Source of the DNA: Cudoniella acicularis
Lineage: Eukaryota > Ascomycota > Leotiomycetes > Helotiales > Helotiaceae
Assembly (NCBI GenBank): GCA_013054445.1
Contig: JAAMPI010000082.1
Coordinates: 1 to 64,000, forward strand
Direction: 5' to 3'
DNA length: 64,000 bases
Each line of letters starts with the position of its first letter. Positions within the stretch are counted from its first letter, which is position 1. Below the pieces are notes generated by a model, which was given only the letters and a program-made list of their open reading frames with translations, did no database searches and was not told the origin of the DNA. Of this stretch, positions 45,523 through 57,463 are shown one piece after another. Both the position numbers and the translations under genes were made by a program.

Positions 45523-48032
45523 GCNTAGATTAAAGGCCTAGACCTCTTTTATTAAGTATATCTCTATTATAGGGGCTATACTCTCTCTCTTAGTTATATT
45601 TAAAGAAAAGACTGTATAATAATAATAGTTCTCTACTACTCTTAATAAATTTAAATAGTAGTAGTTTACTATTACTAAAAATAGCTAGACTTTAGACGAT
45701 ATAGTACTCGAATAGCTTATAAAGGTCTTTATTCCTTAGACAGCCCCTAAGACCCTTAGGAGCCTCGATTACTTATACTAGACGGCTATAGAAGTTATAA
45801 GACTACTAAATTTATATATAAGTGCTTTAAGTATAATATATATCTTTTATTTCTATCTTCTTACTTATTATATGTCTTATAAGGAATATAGAATTTTGAA
45901 GGATATACTTTTTATAAACGAAGCCTTAAAACCTAGTGTATACGACTCTATGATTCTCTGCCGTCCCTCCCCCGTAATCACGACGTCGATAGCTCTATTC
46001 GTAATAGAGTTATTATCGTCGGCGACTTATAGGGGGGGGAGGGGGGACGCGGTAGACGTCGCGACACGACACCGAACTACCACAACCCTCTAGAATCATC
46101 GAACAAAGTCGACAAAGGTACGAAAGAGTGCTAGGGCACTACTAGAAGACTTACTAGTCACGTAAAAAACGAATACTAATATAGTTATTAATAATAGAGA
46201 GACGAGTAACGCGCCCCTAAACATAATAATAACAACCCCGTCTCTTATATAAGTACGACCTTTAGCCTATATACCTTACCTATTATTCTATCGACACGCT
46301 AAGAAGTAGTGTGTAACGGGACTGGGTCTACTTAACTAATAACCCTTGCTACCAGGCAAGTAGGAGGTCTGTCGGATTAGTAGTATAGAAGTGTGGGCAA
46401 GGCGATCTCTGGTGATTGCTAACTAGGAAGTTTAGCACGTTACAAGCAAGGATAATCAAAGTATGATATAAGATTGCTAAAGTAAGTTGAGCACGAAGCT
46501 CCTATCTAGTAAGGAAATCTCTCTGTTTATATAGATCTCCTGATTCCTCAAGTCGACATGGTCGACCGTCGACTTCGTCGGCTCGCTTATGTCACATGAC
46601 CTTGTCACGTGACTCCCGTGACTTAGGACCCTGGTTTTCTGTGCCGTTCCTATTGGTTGCAGCCGAGCCTCAGGCCTGGGCCTGCACGTAATGTCCTGAT
46701 TCGTGACATAGTGACCCTTAAAACGGCCGAAATCGACTCTTTATAACAGTCTTTTAATATATAGTAGGGTCTCTAGTAGAGTATAGGCACCTTCGAGAAT
46801 ATATAGAACATATAGAACATACGAGGCAGGGGATCTAGGGATTAGCATAGTATACGGGAGGTAGGAAGACTAGGGTAGGAGGGGTAGGAGGGTAGGATCT
46901 CTAGTAAAGGGGCTCTTCTTGTAAGCCGTAATTGACTAGGAAGGCCTTCTAGATAATGTCAAGTGCCGATAGGAGGGCTTAGTCTATCCTTCTATAGTAA
47001 TGACCTAGAAGTCACTAGTAACTTATAGAACCCGGGTTAGTACCTATAGTCGTATTTAGGGCAAGAGGCACGTTTACTAGGGGTGTGAGGTAGAGACAGA
47101 GGTAGTGCTATAGAAGGGATACGGGGGCTGTCCGGAGGTAAGAAGGGGGGACGTAAGATACTATTATAGATAGTAAAAAAGGTATGATAGGCTATAAAGA
47201 AACTAAATCGATATAAGGCGATAGATAGAGCTTAGGTTTTTGTCTATAGGGGCTCTAGCCCTAGCTGTTTCCTAAGGATTATAACTTAATAGAGACCTCG
47301 TATAGCCTTTAGGCCGTATCGGTATAAGAATAATAATAATATATCTTATAATCTTTAGATTTATCTATATTCTCTTCTTTAAAGGCTACCTACTAGAAAG
47401 CGCTTAATAACTTAAGCCTTTTAACTAATTCTATACTAATTAAAAAGTAGAACTTCTTAGATTATTATTAGAAAGCTTAAAAGAAGAGTCTTATACCTTA
47501 AAATATTAAGGCTAGATAATAAGTTTTAAGTCTATAGCTAATTAATATAACTAAGTTTCTTATAAGTCGTTTATTATTAGAAAATAGTAATAATACTATA
47601 AAACCGACTTTATACGACTCTATTAAGGAAGTAAGACTTATATAAAACGAGAATATATCTTAAGAACCCTAGGACACCCCTTAAGTAGTATAGGATATAC
47701 GAATATAAGCAGATAAGATTATCTAATTAGGCGAGTCTAATCTTCTAACTCACTAGTAGCTTTTTAAGAAGATTATAAAGGGATTCGAAGAAAAGAAATA
47801 TACTTTAGAATAGGTAGAGCTTCGAATTTAGCAGTTAGAAGCTTAGGTTAAGTAGTTAGAGCCTAGAAAAAGACAGAAGGTTCGAACTAGTCTAAATTCG
47901 AAGTTTACGGATATCTAGGCTATTAAAGAGGCTCAGATCGAGGCAGGGGACTCTGAAATTGATAAGGAGGAATCTAATTCGTCTATAGAATCTACTGCTA
48001 CAAGCGATTGTATAGAAGTTCAAGATCCGTAG
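45523..48032 (+). pseudogene. Fot1/pogo-type transposase relic, interrupted by nested insertions
   Basis: One frame from 45536 reads TSFIKYISIIGAILSLLVIF, KEKTV followed by three stops (fits QQQ), then ITKNSxTLDDIVLEWLIKVF and IPxTAPK, the DDE core of fungal Fot1/pogo (CENP-B-related) transposases. After a gap containing the solo LTR at 46312-46708, sequence near 47440-47650 gives NFLDYYxKAxK and SRLLLENSNNTIKPT, and 47760-48032 gives LFKKIIKGFEEKKYTLE, LEPRKRQKVRTS and AGDSEIDKEESNSSIESTAT ending at TAG 48030-48032. Nearly all stops are TAG at expected Gln positions. The protein cut DNA for transposition; it is now dead. Confidence 0.8.
46312..46708. mobile_element. Solo LTR (family C), target duplication TAGTG
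   Basis: Begins TGTAACGGGACTGGG and ends TGATTCGTGACA, 397 bp, flanked by TAGTG at 46307-46311 and 46709-46713. It is richer in GC than the surrounding relic and carries several CACGTGAC/TCACGTG motifs near 46590-46620. It is nested in the Fot1/pogo relic. Confidence 0.92.
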
Positions 48033-49276
48033 AGTTAATAGGGTTAGAAGTAGGTAGTCTAGAATTAAGCGAGGTGGCCGGAATTGGGGGGGGGGNCACG
48101 GACTTACCCTCTTGAATCTGCAGCCTACCCCCTCAGATTTTTGGAAACATTACTTGCAATTAGGAAATAGAAGCGGTAGGCACCAATTCTAGTGTCTAAA
48201 TGATTTTGTGACAGTGCAAGTTTTCTAGTCGCGGCTTTTTGCGCAAGCCACTTCATCGGGCATGATGTGCGCAATTGAAAAGGCTTCTATAGAAGCAAGT
48301 CGTCAAAGTTTTGCAAGAGGTGAAGGGGGTATTATGCACTCTGTCCACCAGCAGTAGGCAGGGTAAAAGTCGAAAAGTCGTGTCTGTTGCTCCGTGTCAT
48401 GACGCTGTTCTGTCTTAGGCCTAACGAAGATATTTATTTATTTGCGGGGGAATGTTATGGCTTTCGGTATGTTGGAGAAAGTCTCAATGGTGCTGACGAT
48501 GCTCATAATTCGGTACTTTATATAGAGTTGTATGGTTTTCCTCCGAAACAAACAACTTGCTCATCAGAAAATCAATGATACCAAGATAAAATCATGATTG
48601 TGTGCTCGACTGACGCTCGCCTTTAAAATCGTGACACCTGATCTAGACACCACAAAGTACCAAGTCGTTATGCATTGTAGGCTGTAGGGAGGAGGCCTCT
48701 CAAAAGTAACCTACCCACTCGCCACACCCAGGGCCAAGAGCAGCCTCAAACCTCATTATATTAACACTCTTGCGACGACACGCAAGCACACTGGCCAATG
48801 TGCATTGTTCAGGCTCCGAAAAAAAGAGGCTCGCCATATTAATTAACGGTTGAAAATATTACCCGAATCTAATACGATCGTGATATTTGCCAGGCGTCTT
48901 CCGAGGGAGAGGCGCAGTCAATCTTGCCTTTTGCTACCAACATGCAATTATGTATGCTACGTTACCGAAGAAAAAGCCGCGCACTGGATTTTTAGTTTCA
49001 GGCTGCGTATTAGATGACTCAAATTTGCAGAAGGATTCCTAAACTTTCAATACTCCAACAGCTTACGCAAAGTTCGGTTTTCAGCCGCGATTAGCCTATG
49101 ATATTGAAATGGAAGTCAAGCCGGAAAAACCTTTTCAAGTCATAGTACTGGAAATTCTTGGATGAGCTGCGTGATAGAAGAATATATAACGATACGGTTA
49201 GTTAGAAACTTACGGGATGTGTATTTTCAAATCCCACCTGTCTTCTCAGATGATTTCCAGATCAATCACTACCAAT
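48033..49276. other. Non-genic spacer
   Basis: A run of G next to an N at about 48086-48096 marks an assembly uncertainty. The rest is normal-GC spacer and the promoter side of the next gene. No coding signal recognised. Confidence 0.4.
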
Positions 49277-50787
49277 ATGTTCGTGTCTTCCCGAAAACAG
49301 ATTTTTGTGTCTTTCTTCGTTCTTGAATTGTCCTTGGCACTGCTTGTTCCTGGTGAATATCCTTTCATTCCATTGATATGAGAAACACACTAATATAGGT
49401 ATTTGAAAACGGTTTAGGAGCACCCAATATTACATCCACACGTGCAAGCCTAAGCCCAAATAAAACAACCTCTTTTCCTAGCAGTATTACCTCCGGTCCT
49501 GCCCTAGACGATAGCTATGCGGGCCGATGCTGGTCCTCGTGGAACAACTACCGCAGCGCCGAAGAATCCTATGATCGCGGGGATCAGCCCAAAGGTTACA
49601 GCTACGTTAATAACTTCACAACCACCCTCACAGACTATACGCAATGGGAGGATCCCGCCACGATACCCTTGACAACGCTTTGTGATGGGGTTCCTCGCGC
49701 AATTCGCCCGAGAAACTCGACCGTGTTTTCTAAATATGTTATAACACTTAACGGGTACCAATCGTATTTTCCAGTCACATCCTCTATTCGCACAGATATA
49801 GAGCCTGATTGCTCAGTTGACGAGGACTCGAATGACTGTACAAGGCTCTGGTCTTCCTGGGAGGCTGTCAGCACAACGCTCTTCAAGGCCTATGATTGGG
49901 ATAATCTACGCCTTAATGCCAGGCGCGAGCCCCCGTGTGATGAGCCAATATCCTTTTGTCCTTACAATAGCACTTTGTGTAGACTGAATGCAGGAGATCA
50001 CCAGACGATTTACTACTGGCCTGTTAGCTTATCCGGGGATATCTGCAGCCAAAACCGCTCAACGATCTCAGCTACACCTACCGACGACAGCGGCGCTCCA
50101 AACACAGTAGAATATGGCGATATTACCTTCACATCACCAAGTGTCTACGTTATTATTCAGACTGCAAGTGTTGATTGGCAACAAGGTTGGCGTTATCCCG
50201 CGCCCCGTCAAAGGCCAAACACTCGGGTCAATTCATGCGGCCCAATTGCCACAGCCGTAACGTTAACTCTCGACCCGGCGGAGTTAACCACCATGCAAAA
50301 AGACGGCTTCCATCATAACACCCCCTTTCGCACAGTTAACTGGGCCGACTTCAACGACCTGGCGGTTCCACTAGAGGCCTACAACTTCCAGTGCAGTAGA
50401 CGGCAGATCGAAAAATACTGGTCTCATTGCCCGCAGTCGGCGACTATTTCTGATGACTACAGTCCTTACTTCAATATACCTGCAGAGCTGGTATCGGAAG
50501 TTCCGGAGTGGCAGAGCTGGAAGTGTAAGAACGCCGCCTACGCTATGCAGCCGACGATGATTAGGATTGAGCCGCAGATGACGGAGAGTTTGGATAGCGA
50601 TGAACGCGTACATCGCCATAAGGGAATTCTTACTGCGAGACCGACGGGTACTCCTTCTCATAATTTGCCGTGGGCAACTGCTACTGCCACTGCTGCTGCC
50701 ACGGCAGATAGCAACGTGGGGGATATCGATGAGTCTGATAACTTGGGTGACGCTGCGGATAATAATAGGACAGACACCTCAACCTAA
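49277..50787 (+). CDS. Secreted Cys- and Thr-rich protein of unknown function
   Basis: Exons 49277-49352 and 49418-50787 with a 65-bp intron (GTGAAT...TAG, branch CTAAT) encode 481 residues. The start MFVSSRKQIFVSFFVLELSL with LALLVPGAP is a signal peptide. About a dozen cysteines are spaced through the chain (GRCWSSWNNY, CPYNSTLC, NFQCSRRQI, KYWSHCPQS, WKCKNAAY), suggesting disulfides. N-glycosylation sequons are frequent in the first half. The tail is Ala/Thr-rich (ATATATAAATA) and then acidic, without a GPI-type hydrophobic end. Proteins of this layout are widespread in ascomycetes but have no assigned role. A frame choice of intron using GTTCCT is the alternative. Confidence 0.7.
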
Positions 50788-51146
50788 AAATGGTTAGGGA
50801 GATGGGCACTCAAGTTTAATATTTGGAAGAGATCTTAGGGTTTGATGTATGTTGGTATATGTCGCAGTAGTGAGAATTACACGGGCCTCACTTACTTAAG
50901 GGGTAACCGATCAGGCCCCCCTATCTGCTATAACCCCACTTTTACCCGTAGCTTAGTCGAGTAATTTATTTCCGTTTCTCTAAGAAGAAAACACAGATAG
51001 CTGACTTTAGTACCTCCTCTATTCGTTATTCCCTGTTACTAAAACTTTTATCTTATAATATAGCTTAGAATTATATAAAATTAGTATCTCTAAGTATCTT
51101 AGGGCCCGCTCGGTTATAAATTCTACTATAATCTAGTAAATACTGT
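50788..51146. other. AT-rich spacer
   Basis: 3' flank of the secreted-protein gene grading into AT-rich repeat sequence. Confidence 0.4.
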
Positions 51147-51413
51147 AGAGGGACAGGAGGCCTCTAAAAAGGAGTACTCAAAACTGATGACTGAAAGACT
51201 CAAATATCTAAGAAGGATGGTTGTTGTCCCTCTCTAGGAGAGGAGGAGAGAGCTTATATACACGAGTATAGTCACGTGCCACGGTACGTGACACAGAACC
51301 CTACTACAGGAAGAGGAGGACGAAGTAGCCACGTATTTAACCTCTACCCTAATCCTCGCTTAGGCCTAGCGCCGTCACGTGTAGAACAGGTCACGTGAAC
51401 CAACTCCGTGACA
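51147..51413. mobile_element. LTR-like element family A, copy 2 with different 5' half
   Basis: From about 51328 to 51413 (GTAGCCACGTATTTAACCTC to ACTCCGTGACA) it matches copies at 34.7 and 58.9 kb. The part from TGTAGAGGGACAGGAGGCC to about 51320 is unlike them. It is either a longer subfamily or a chimera. Flanks show no clear target duplication. Confidence 0.6.
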
Positions 51414-51894
51414 GGAATATATAATTTAGAGGTTTCCTAAATACTTAGCGAGAGATTACGATCGACTCTTGAGGAAGCAGAGGCTATTAGCTATAAAGCG
51501 GCAGTTGCTCGCTAGGAGAAAATTATAAGGAAATCGACTTTTTATAATCAACTATAGAGAGCAGGGTTAGAAGATAGCTCAGGAGTTTAAATTAGAATAT
51601 ATAGAAAAAGGACTGTCTCTTAAATGACTTTATAGGCATTCCTGTTATATTATTTTAATATACTTTTATAAATATTTTATATATTTATTTACTAGTATTT
51701 AATATATCAGATTAATTTGTTAGTATACCTTTATTACGGCTTAATATACTTGCTACTATTTTATATCTCTATAATTTTATAGATAATGTCTGCTCCGTAT
51801 ATATATACTTAGGAAGAGTATAAAAGGGAAATTGCTCAGGCCGAGGGGGAAAAAGAGCTTTTAGTTCTTCTTAGGCAGATACAAACTAGCGATT
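51414..51894. other. AT-rich RIP-like debris
   Basis: TA-dense tract with no recognisable gene, directly downstream of the minus-strand HET gene. Confidence 0.5.
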
Positions 51895-53970
51895 TCATAC
51901 TAAGGTTACAGTCCTCCAACACTCTTTGTCTTCTATTATCTTTTTCGATTCTTCCCCTTCTAAAAACATCCACCCAACCCTTTTCATCCTGGAGTCCCGA
52001 CCGTCCCCTGCCCGAGTGACAACCAGACCATAACAAGATGACATTGAATTGTGTTTCACACCGCGACTCTTCTGCTCAGTCGTTTTCCCGCAAAGTATTA
52101 AGACTTGCATATTCCATTCACGCCAGCCTCCTGAATTCCGTATATCGTCATGATCAGGCGTCATCACCCCGCCCTCTTCGTTGTCGGAGTGCTGCGTCCG
52201 CAACCGTGGAAGTGGAGTCGTACCGATTTCTTTAAGCTTAATCTCGTGGTCTGTGATCTCCCTTTCGCTGGGCTTCAGCTCAGTCAGGGGGGCATGAATA
52301 CGTATCCAAGCATTCTTTACCTCTCCAAAGGGGTTTGCTTCATTTTGGAGCTCGACATGCCAGTCCTCGATCTTGGCAACATCCTTCCACTCCCTCTGCA
52401 AACCCGTGGCGGCAATTCCGTCATAGCTCGCCCAGCTCCAGCTCGGTCCTGTATACTCAGTGGTTGAGGTAGGTGCCCTATGTCCTATTCCCTGCCATGC
52501 CAGCCCTTCGATGAGCGCATGGCTCCACAGTCCGGCTACATATTGGGTACCGAATCGTGACTTGAATAACTTGGCGATTCCACTAATGGCTGGGAGCTTA
52601 TCTGTTGCTTTAGTCAGCTTGCGTTGGCCATACGACCAGAGCAGGCTGTTCCACATGGTATGTTCCAGGCTGAGCTGCGGGTTGTAACTTTTTCTGTGTT
52701 GGGCCTCCTTGGTCTCATTTAGGTCACTTAGATTGCAACAATACCGGTCTCTAAAACTGCAACCGTCCTCACCCGTAATGCCGTGGTTGCACTCCAAACA
52801 AATTTGCCTAGTGTTGTAATGGAGAATACGCCGAGCGAGTACGCGCTCCTGCAGAGCCCAGCCACGCCCGGAGAGCGGTTCTTCCTCGAAATCTATTCCG
52901 CTCGTTGGCATTTCATCCCCGGGGTTTAATAACTGTGCGCAAATCTCGCCTAACCCAGAGACATTGACCATTGATTTTGGGCGAGCCGGCCGGGCATGGA
53001 AGCAGCCTTCACTGCCGTCTCTGGCGTGATTTGCGGCGACGACTAGGTAGGCGTTGGAGTATACGTCCGTCATGCGTCCCGATTCACGAGCCCAGTCATT
53101 CTGGTCTTCTTGCATGATGCAGAGACTATCTATCCAAACATAGCGAATGCCAAGGTGTCTGGCGATGATGACAGCATCGAGGAAGGTCTTAGGAAGATGT
53201 GACAGCGATATTCCAGAAATGCGTTTTTCGTATGACGCCTGAGTAGTTGTCAGAGTTTCCGAAGAACCCCAGCAATGAGATAAGCTGATGTATTTTCCTC
53301 TTAAGCCAGCAGGGCAGTCGATCAGTCTAATCATGTCGCCGGTCGAGCCGACATCAAGCACACGCGAAGGCAACAGAGTAACATCTCCAGAGCATTGCTC
53401 GTGCTTCTCGATACAGTTGCTCACCAAGGAGGCCGCAATATCAAGGCTTTGTCGCGACCCAGAGTCTCGCTCTAGGGGCCTTAAAGGGAACTTCGAAGCT
53501 AAAACGCTGCCAGCCTCGACGCTAAAGTTGACGCCGGTGAGAAAGTAGACGTTGCGTTTTGATACCGGATTCCGAACCAAGACGACGAAACCATCCCCTC
53601 CGCCAAATCGCTTCGTCAACCACAATGTCTCCCTATCGGGAATCGGTTCGGACTCTTTGTAGAACTGGAGCCATCCGGGATAGGTCCTTTCGGCCTCTCG
53701 ATAGTGATCTAACCAGATCTGCACGCCGGTTTGCACGAGGGTGCAGAGGGGACATCCAGCTCTGGCCGATTCGGCGAGTGCGTCGAGACATTTGTGCCAG
53801 GCGAAGCCAATTGGGTCCTTCGGCTGAACCTCCTCGTCATCGCTGTTGCGCCGCCACCATAGTTCAGGCATTTCGTTGTTGTCGGCTACCCTGCTCGAGC
53901 CGTCTCGACCTTGGGGGATCGAAGGAAGAGAGCCAAAAGGGATGTTCTGACAGAGCTTACAGAGGGCCAT
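51895..53970 (-). CDS. HET-domain protein, intact, single exon
   Basis: Starting at MALCKLCQNIPFGSL (ATG at 53970; the frame is open to 54015 with a further Met) the protein has 691 residues. A Cys-rich leader (CKLC, CPLC) precedes the HET domain: motif 1 YISLSHCWGSSETL near residue 228, motif 2 YVWIDSLCIMQED near 277-289, motif 3 GRGWALQERVLARRIL. The tail includes PSWSWASYDG. HET proteins act in the cytosol in vegetative incompatibility and trigger cell death on nonself contact. No lesion was seen. It faces AT-rich sequence downstream and a short hypothetical gene upstream in the opposite direction. Confidence 0.9.
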   Translation of the reverse strand: MALCKLCQNIPFGSLPSIPQGRDGSSRVADNNEMPELWWRRNSDDEEVQPKDPIGFAWHKCLDALAESARAGCPLCTLVQTGVQIWLDHYREAERTYPGWLQFYKESEPIPDRETLWLTKRFGGGDGFVVLVRNPVSKRNVYFLTGVNFSVEAGSVLASKFPLRPLERDSGSRQSLDIAASLVSNCIEKHEQCSGDVTLLPSRVLDVGSTGDMIRLIDCPAGLRGKYISLSHCWGSSETLTTTQASYEKRISGISLSHLPKTFLDAVIIARHLGIRYVWIDSLCIMQEDQNDWARESGRMTDVYSNAYLVVAANHARDGSEGCFHARPARPKSMVNVSGLGEICAQLLNPGDEMPTSGIDFEEEPLSGRGWALQERVLARRILHYNTRQICLECNHGITGEDGCSFRDRYCCNLSDLNETKEAQHRKSYNPQLSLEHTMWNSLLWSYGQRKLTKATDKLPAISGIAKLFKSRFGTQYVAGLWSHALIEGLAWQGIGHRAPTSTTEYTGPSWSWASYDGIAATGLQREWKDVAKIEDWHVELQNEANPFGEVKNAWIRIHAPLTELKPSEREITDHEIKLKEIGTTPLPRLRTQHSDNEEGGVMTPDHDDIRNSGGWREWNMQVLILCGKTTEQKSRGVKHNSMSSCYGLVVTRAGDGRDSRMKRVGWMFLEGEESKKIIEDKECWRTVTLV

Positions 53971-54238
53971 AGTAAAAGATAGCACAGAAAGCCACGAAAA
54001 TAAAACCGAAGTCACTTTGAACTCGAGCGGTTGAGATTGTGATAATAGCAGCCCACAATTGCAACTTGATGTGCGAAAAATAAATCAGAATAAGCAGATA
54101 TAACCGATTTCCCGGCTAAAATCCCACCCCGGTTAAAATCCTACCTTTTTACACTAAAACTCCCAGTTTTTAGCTTTTATATAAGCGGGAACGCTCACGT
54201 GACGAGGCGCAATACGATTTGGGCACTTCGAAACGGCT

Positions 54239-54670
54239 ATGAAACGGATAGTGGAAGATTCTCTTAATTCGTACTCCTCACAAGGAAGAAGCCGGAAGGA
54301 CTTGATTGCAATATTGGACAAGTGCGCCGAGGAAGCTGATGGTGAACTGGCGGTAGAGGGATATCATATCGAAGTGGACGAACGAGCTTTGGAATCACCT
54401 TTCGACCCCGATTTTGAAAGCGAGCAATATTATGAGCATGAAAGCCGTCTCGAAATCGACGAGGGCTATGCGGAGATGACAAGATACAATGCGAAGATCC
54501 GGGAGAATGCCACCAGGAGACACGGGCAGAAGGACAAAGCGGAATGGGTGTCTCTCTTCAAGACAGCCAGGGAGCTCGCTAGTACCGGGCCTCTAGAACA
54601 CTTTCGAATCGATCTATGTCAAGCCTCCGGCAGTCAATTCAATTCGCGTTGGAGCATATTCAACTATTAG
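54239..54670 (+). CDS. Hypothetical protein, 143 residues
   Basis: MKRIVEDSLNSYSSQGRSRK opens an acidic, helix-prone protein (ERALESPFDPDFESEQYYEH, YAEMTRYNAKIRENATRRHG). It ends NSRWSIFNY. Sequence beyond the stop (for example WTVVVLHHGLAAEQEWEKRV in another frame near 54695-54765) also looks protein-like, so the gene may be a truncated copy of a longer protein. It diverges from the HET gene at 53970. Function unknown. Confidence 0.45.
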   Translation: MKRIVEDSLNSYSSQGRSRKDLIAILDKCAEEADGELAVEGYHIEVDERALESPFDPDFESEQYYEHESRLEIDEGYAEMTRYNAKIRENATRRHGQKDKAEWVSLFKTARELASTGPLEHFRIDLCQASGSQFNSRWSIFNY

Positions 54671-57463
54671 ATTTCAATTGGCGGTGAGGAGGGCGTGGAC
54701 TGTTGTAGTCTTGCATCACGGCTTGGCAGCCGAGCAAGAGTGGGAGAAGAGAGTCTTTGTGGCGTTGGAAAATTCAAGCTAGGATTTATTTTTAACGATT
54801 TGAATACTATCCAAGAAAGGGGCGGACACGGCATTTCTTTGTTCATTTTGCAAGGGAACCCTACCGCAGACCCTTTTGAGACGAAAGCCATGAGAGCTGG
54901 ACGGGCAGTGTGCTGGAAGTGATGACAACGGCCCGAGGTGCACCATAACCGAATCGTACGCAAAATCGGCCATGAACACCACCACTTCGAAAGGGAGCGG
55001 CAACAGGCAAGAGTGGAGACAACGTAATTGGGAAGAGAATCCTTGACTGTCATTCTCGCGGCTTTGGAAGATTTGAAAGCTAGCAACGCTGAACTGAGGA
55101 GTACGCCGAGCTCCTCGCAGAACTTGCTGACTTTACCTTGGACAAGCCATCTCTTCTGTTCGAAGGTTAACTTATCAGCCCAAGAGAGAGTAGAATCAAG
55201 AGTCCATTGCTCGAAGGATGCTTATTGTGGAGAAGCTGGATGGTGTCTGCGGTGGGGTTGGATTCCGCCTCTGGATGAGGTTGAATGCCCTTTGTGGAGA
55301 GGTTGAACGTCGTCCAGATTTGAAGGGCAGTTTCTGGAGTGGGCTGTGCGATGATGTGGCTTGTAGTAGCCAGAATAAGAGGAATTAGTAGCATGGTCGG
55401 AATTGGAGCCAACGACTAGGTTGAATTACAAAATGGCTCAAAAGACTGCTCGAATCAAGCCAAAATCTAAATCAACCCAAAGCAAGAGCTGCTGTCTAGC
55501 CAAAAATGAAAGGTCGAGATATATCGGAGACAGGCTCTACCCAGGTTTGTAGGGGTCAGAAATGGAGCAGTGCACCAACCACTTGATTGTGCGAGGAGAG
55601 GCTTCTTGGAAGAGCATGACAGCACAACTGGCACAACTGGTACAACTTAGCAAATCACTTTAGAGATAATATAAAATGTTGCCCACTTGACATTCTTATG
55701 ACATGTTTTCATCAGCCTCCTCTCGGTCGTCGAGGCTCACAGTCCGATTTCGATGAGAGTTTTTGCACGTGACAACTGTGTGTCGCTTCGGCGCTGGACG
55801 CTGCCCCACCAAACATGCACATGCCTTCCGCTTCAACATCTCCAATTTCGTTTTCCACGCTTTCCAACGACGACTCTCCACCACACATTACTTCAGCTAT
55901 ACTGGTACTTGTCGCATTAACTTAGTGTCTCCGTCAATCGAACACCTCACCATCCGCCAATTATGAGACAAGATTCCGAAATCCTTGACGAGTTGGCGGA
56001 CCCGCAAACGAAGTTCAAAACTTTATACAGTCAGGATATCTGCAGCGACGATATGGAACAGGGAGGGGCGCAGCTTGAAGATTTGCGAAGACATAAGCAA
56101 GAATGAGAAGGGGAAGCCTATAATGTGAGCTTACAGCACGTTTGGGTGGTGGTTGTGTCTATGTTGCTGATCACGATTTCAAGGCAGGGCGAAGAATCGA
56201 GAGTCAAGTTCAAGCAATACCTCATCAATTCAAACCGTCGTTAACTCTCGCCCAGAAACTTAAGTCTTTCGGGAGTGCCCGGCTGCGATAGCATACACTC
56301 ATACATACCATACCTCTAGCGGCGTACCTTTTCGTATAATCTGCGCTGGAGGGACGCCTCAGTCGAGGGTTCGACTTGAGTCCGCTATCACAAGGCGCCC
56401 TGGTCGTCTCCCAAGAACTTGGGCTCAATTCAAGGCAGATTACGCACCATGTATAATGCATCAACGCCGACACAGCCCACCTGATCAGCCATAAGCTCCG
56501 CATGGATGGAATGGGAAGCCAGGAGGTGTGATCGCTCCGCAAGAAGGAAGCCTGTGGGACCTGTCCAACAACATCCATTTACTCATAGAATGGAAACAAG
56601 ATTCAAAAAGCTCGCAAGACTTCGGTGATCGCAGAACAATGATGCATGGGCTTCAGCGCGCTTCAGAGAAACGAACTTTCGCCCGAATTTGAGAATTACG
56701 CCACTTCTTCTGGATACCGTAGTCGCTGCCCGCAATGGCTCACGAGCATTGCCCAGTCCACACATGAGCCATGGCCATCGTCAAGTCTGAGCGTTTGATG
56801 CAAGGAGCGCTGCATGCTGTCACTAGCAAGGGGATTCCTGATCGAGAAACCGACGGTGCAGGCCTCCGTCTAGCCGTTCTCTAACGAGTCAACGTGTTCG
56901 AGCTGAAGGCATCCTATGAAAGGCTCATGCAACTGTGTTAGTAGGGTGGATCCTGGAGTTTGTCGCAGCTGCGCTATCGGACCCTCCGTTCAAGTATAAG
57001 AGGGCAGCACTCCCCCCTCCAAACTACTCCTCTCCCAGCTTCCTTCCCATTTTTTTCTCTCTTTTAGTGAGTTAGTGCCTTAGCAAATTGTAGCCATTCT
57101 CCGCGTATACCTTCCGTACGCAGTAATCCGGCCACCAAATAAGCGAAAATCGAGAACACAAGCAAAAGACCTTCTGTTTTACTTACTACAGCACAATACT
57201 TGATGGCTTTTAGGACATGAAAATCTCTAGAATTGTAGCGAAGAAGGTCCTTGATAACCTCGTTTAGATATTGGTCGAAAATGATTTGTTGTTGATCTTA
57301 TATAGGGCGCCTTTTAAAGGGCATTTTTTAGTGACCGGATAATCACGTGCATGTGGAGCAATTTTAATCGGACCCGTTTTTCACCTCCGTCCCTCACCTT
57401 CAACAACAGCCTCAACATCGAAAACTCTACTCTCCACCATCATCCATTCCATCAGCAATCATT
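54671..57463. other. Long region without a supported gene
   Basis: 54.7-55.4 kb holds decayed-looking protein fragments in several frames. 55.7-56.8 kb has normal GC but only short frames on both strands (for example a 46-codon ORF at 55963). 57.0-57.1 kb has a TATA-like GTATAAGAGG followed by a pyrimidine-rich stretch, as in a strong promoter, with no ORF after it. An untranslated RNA or 5' leader is possible. Confidence 0.35.
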
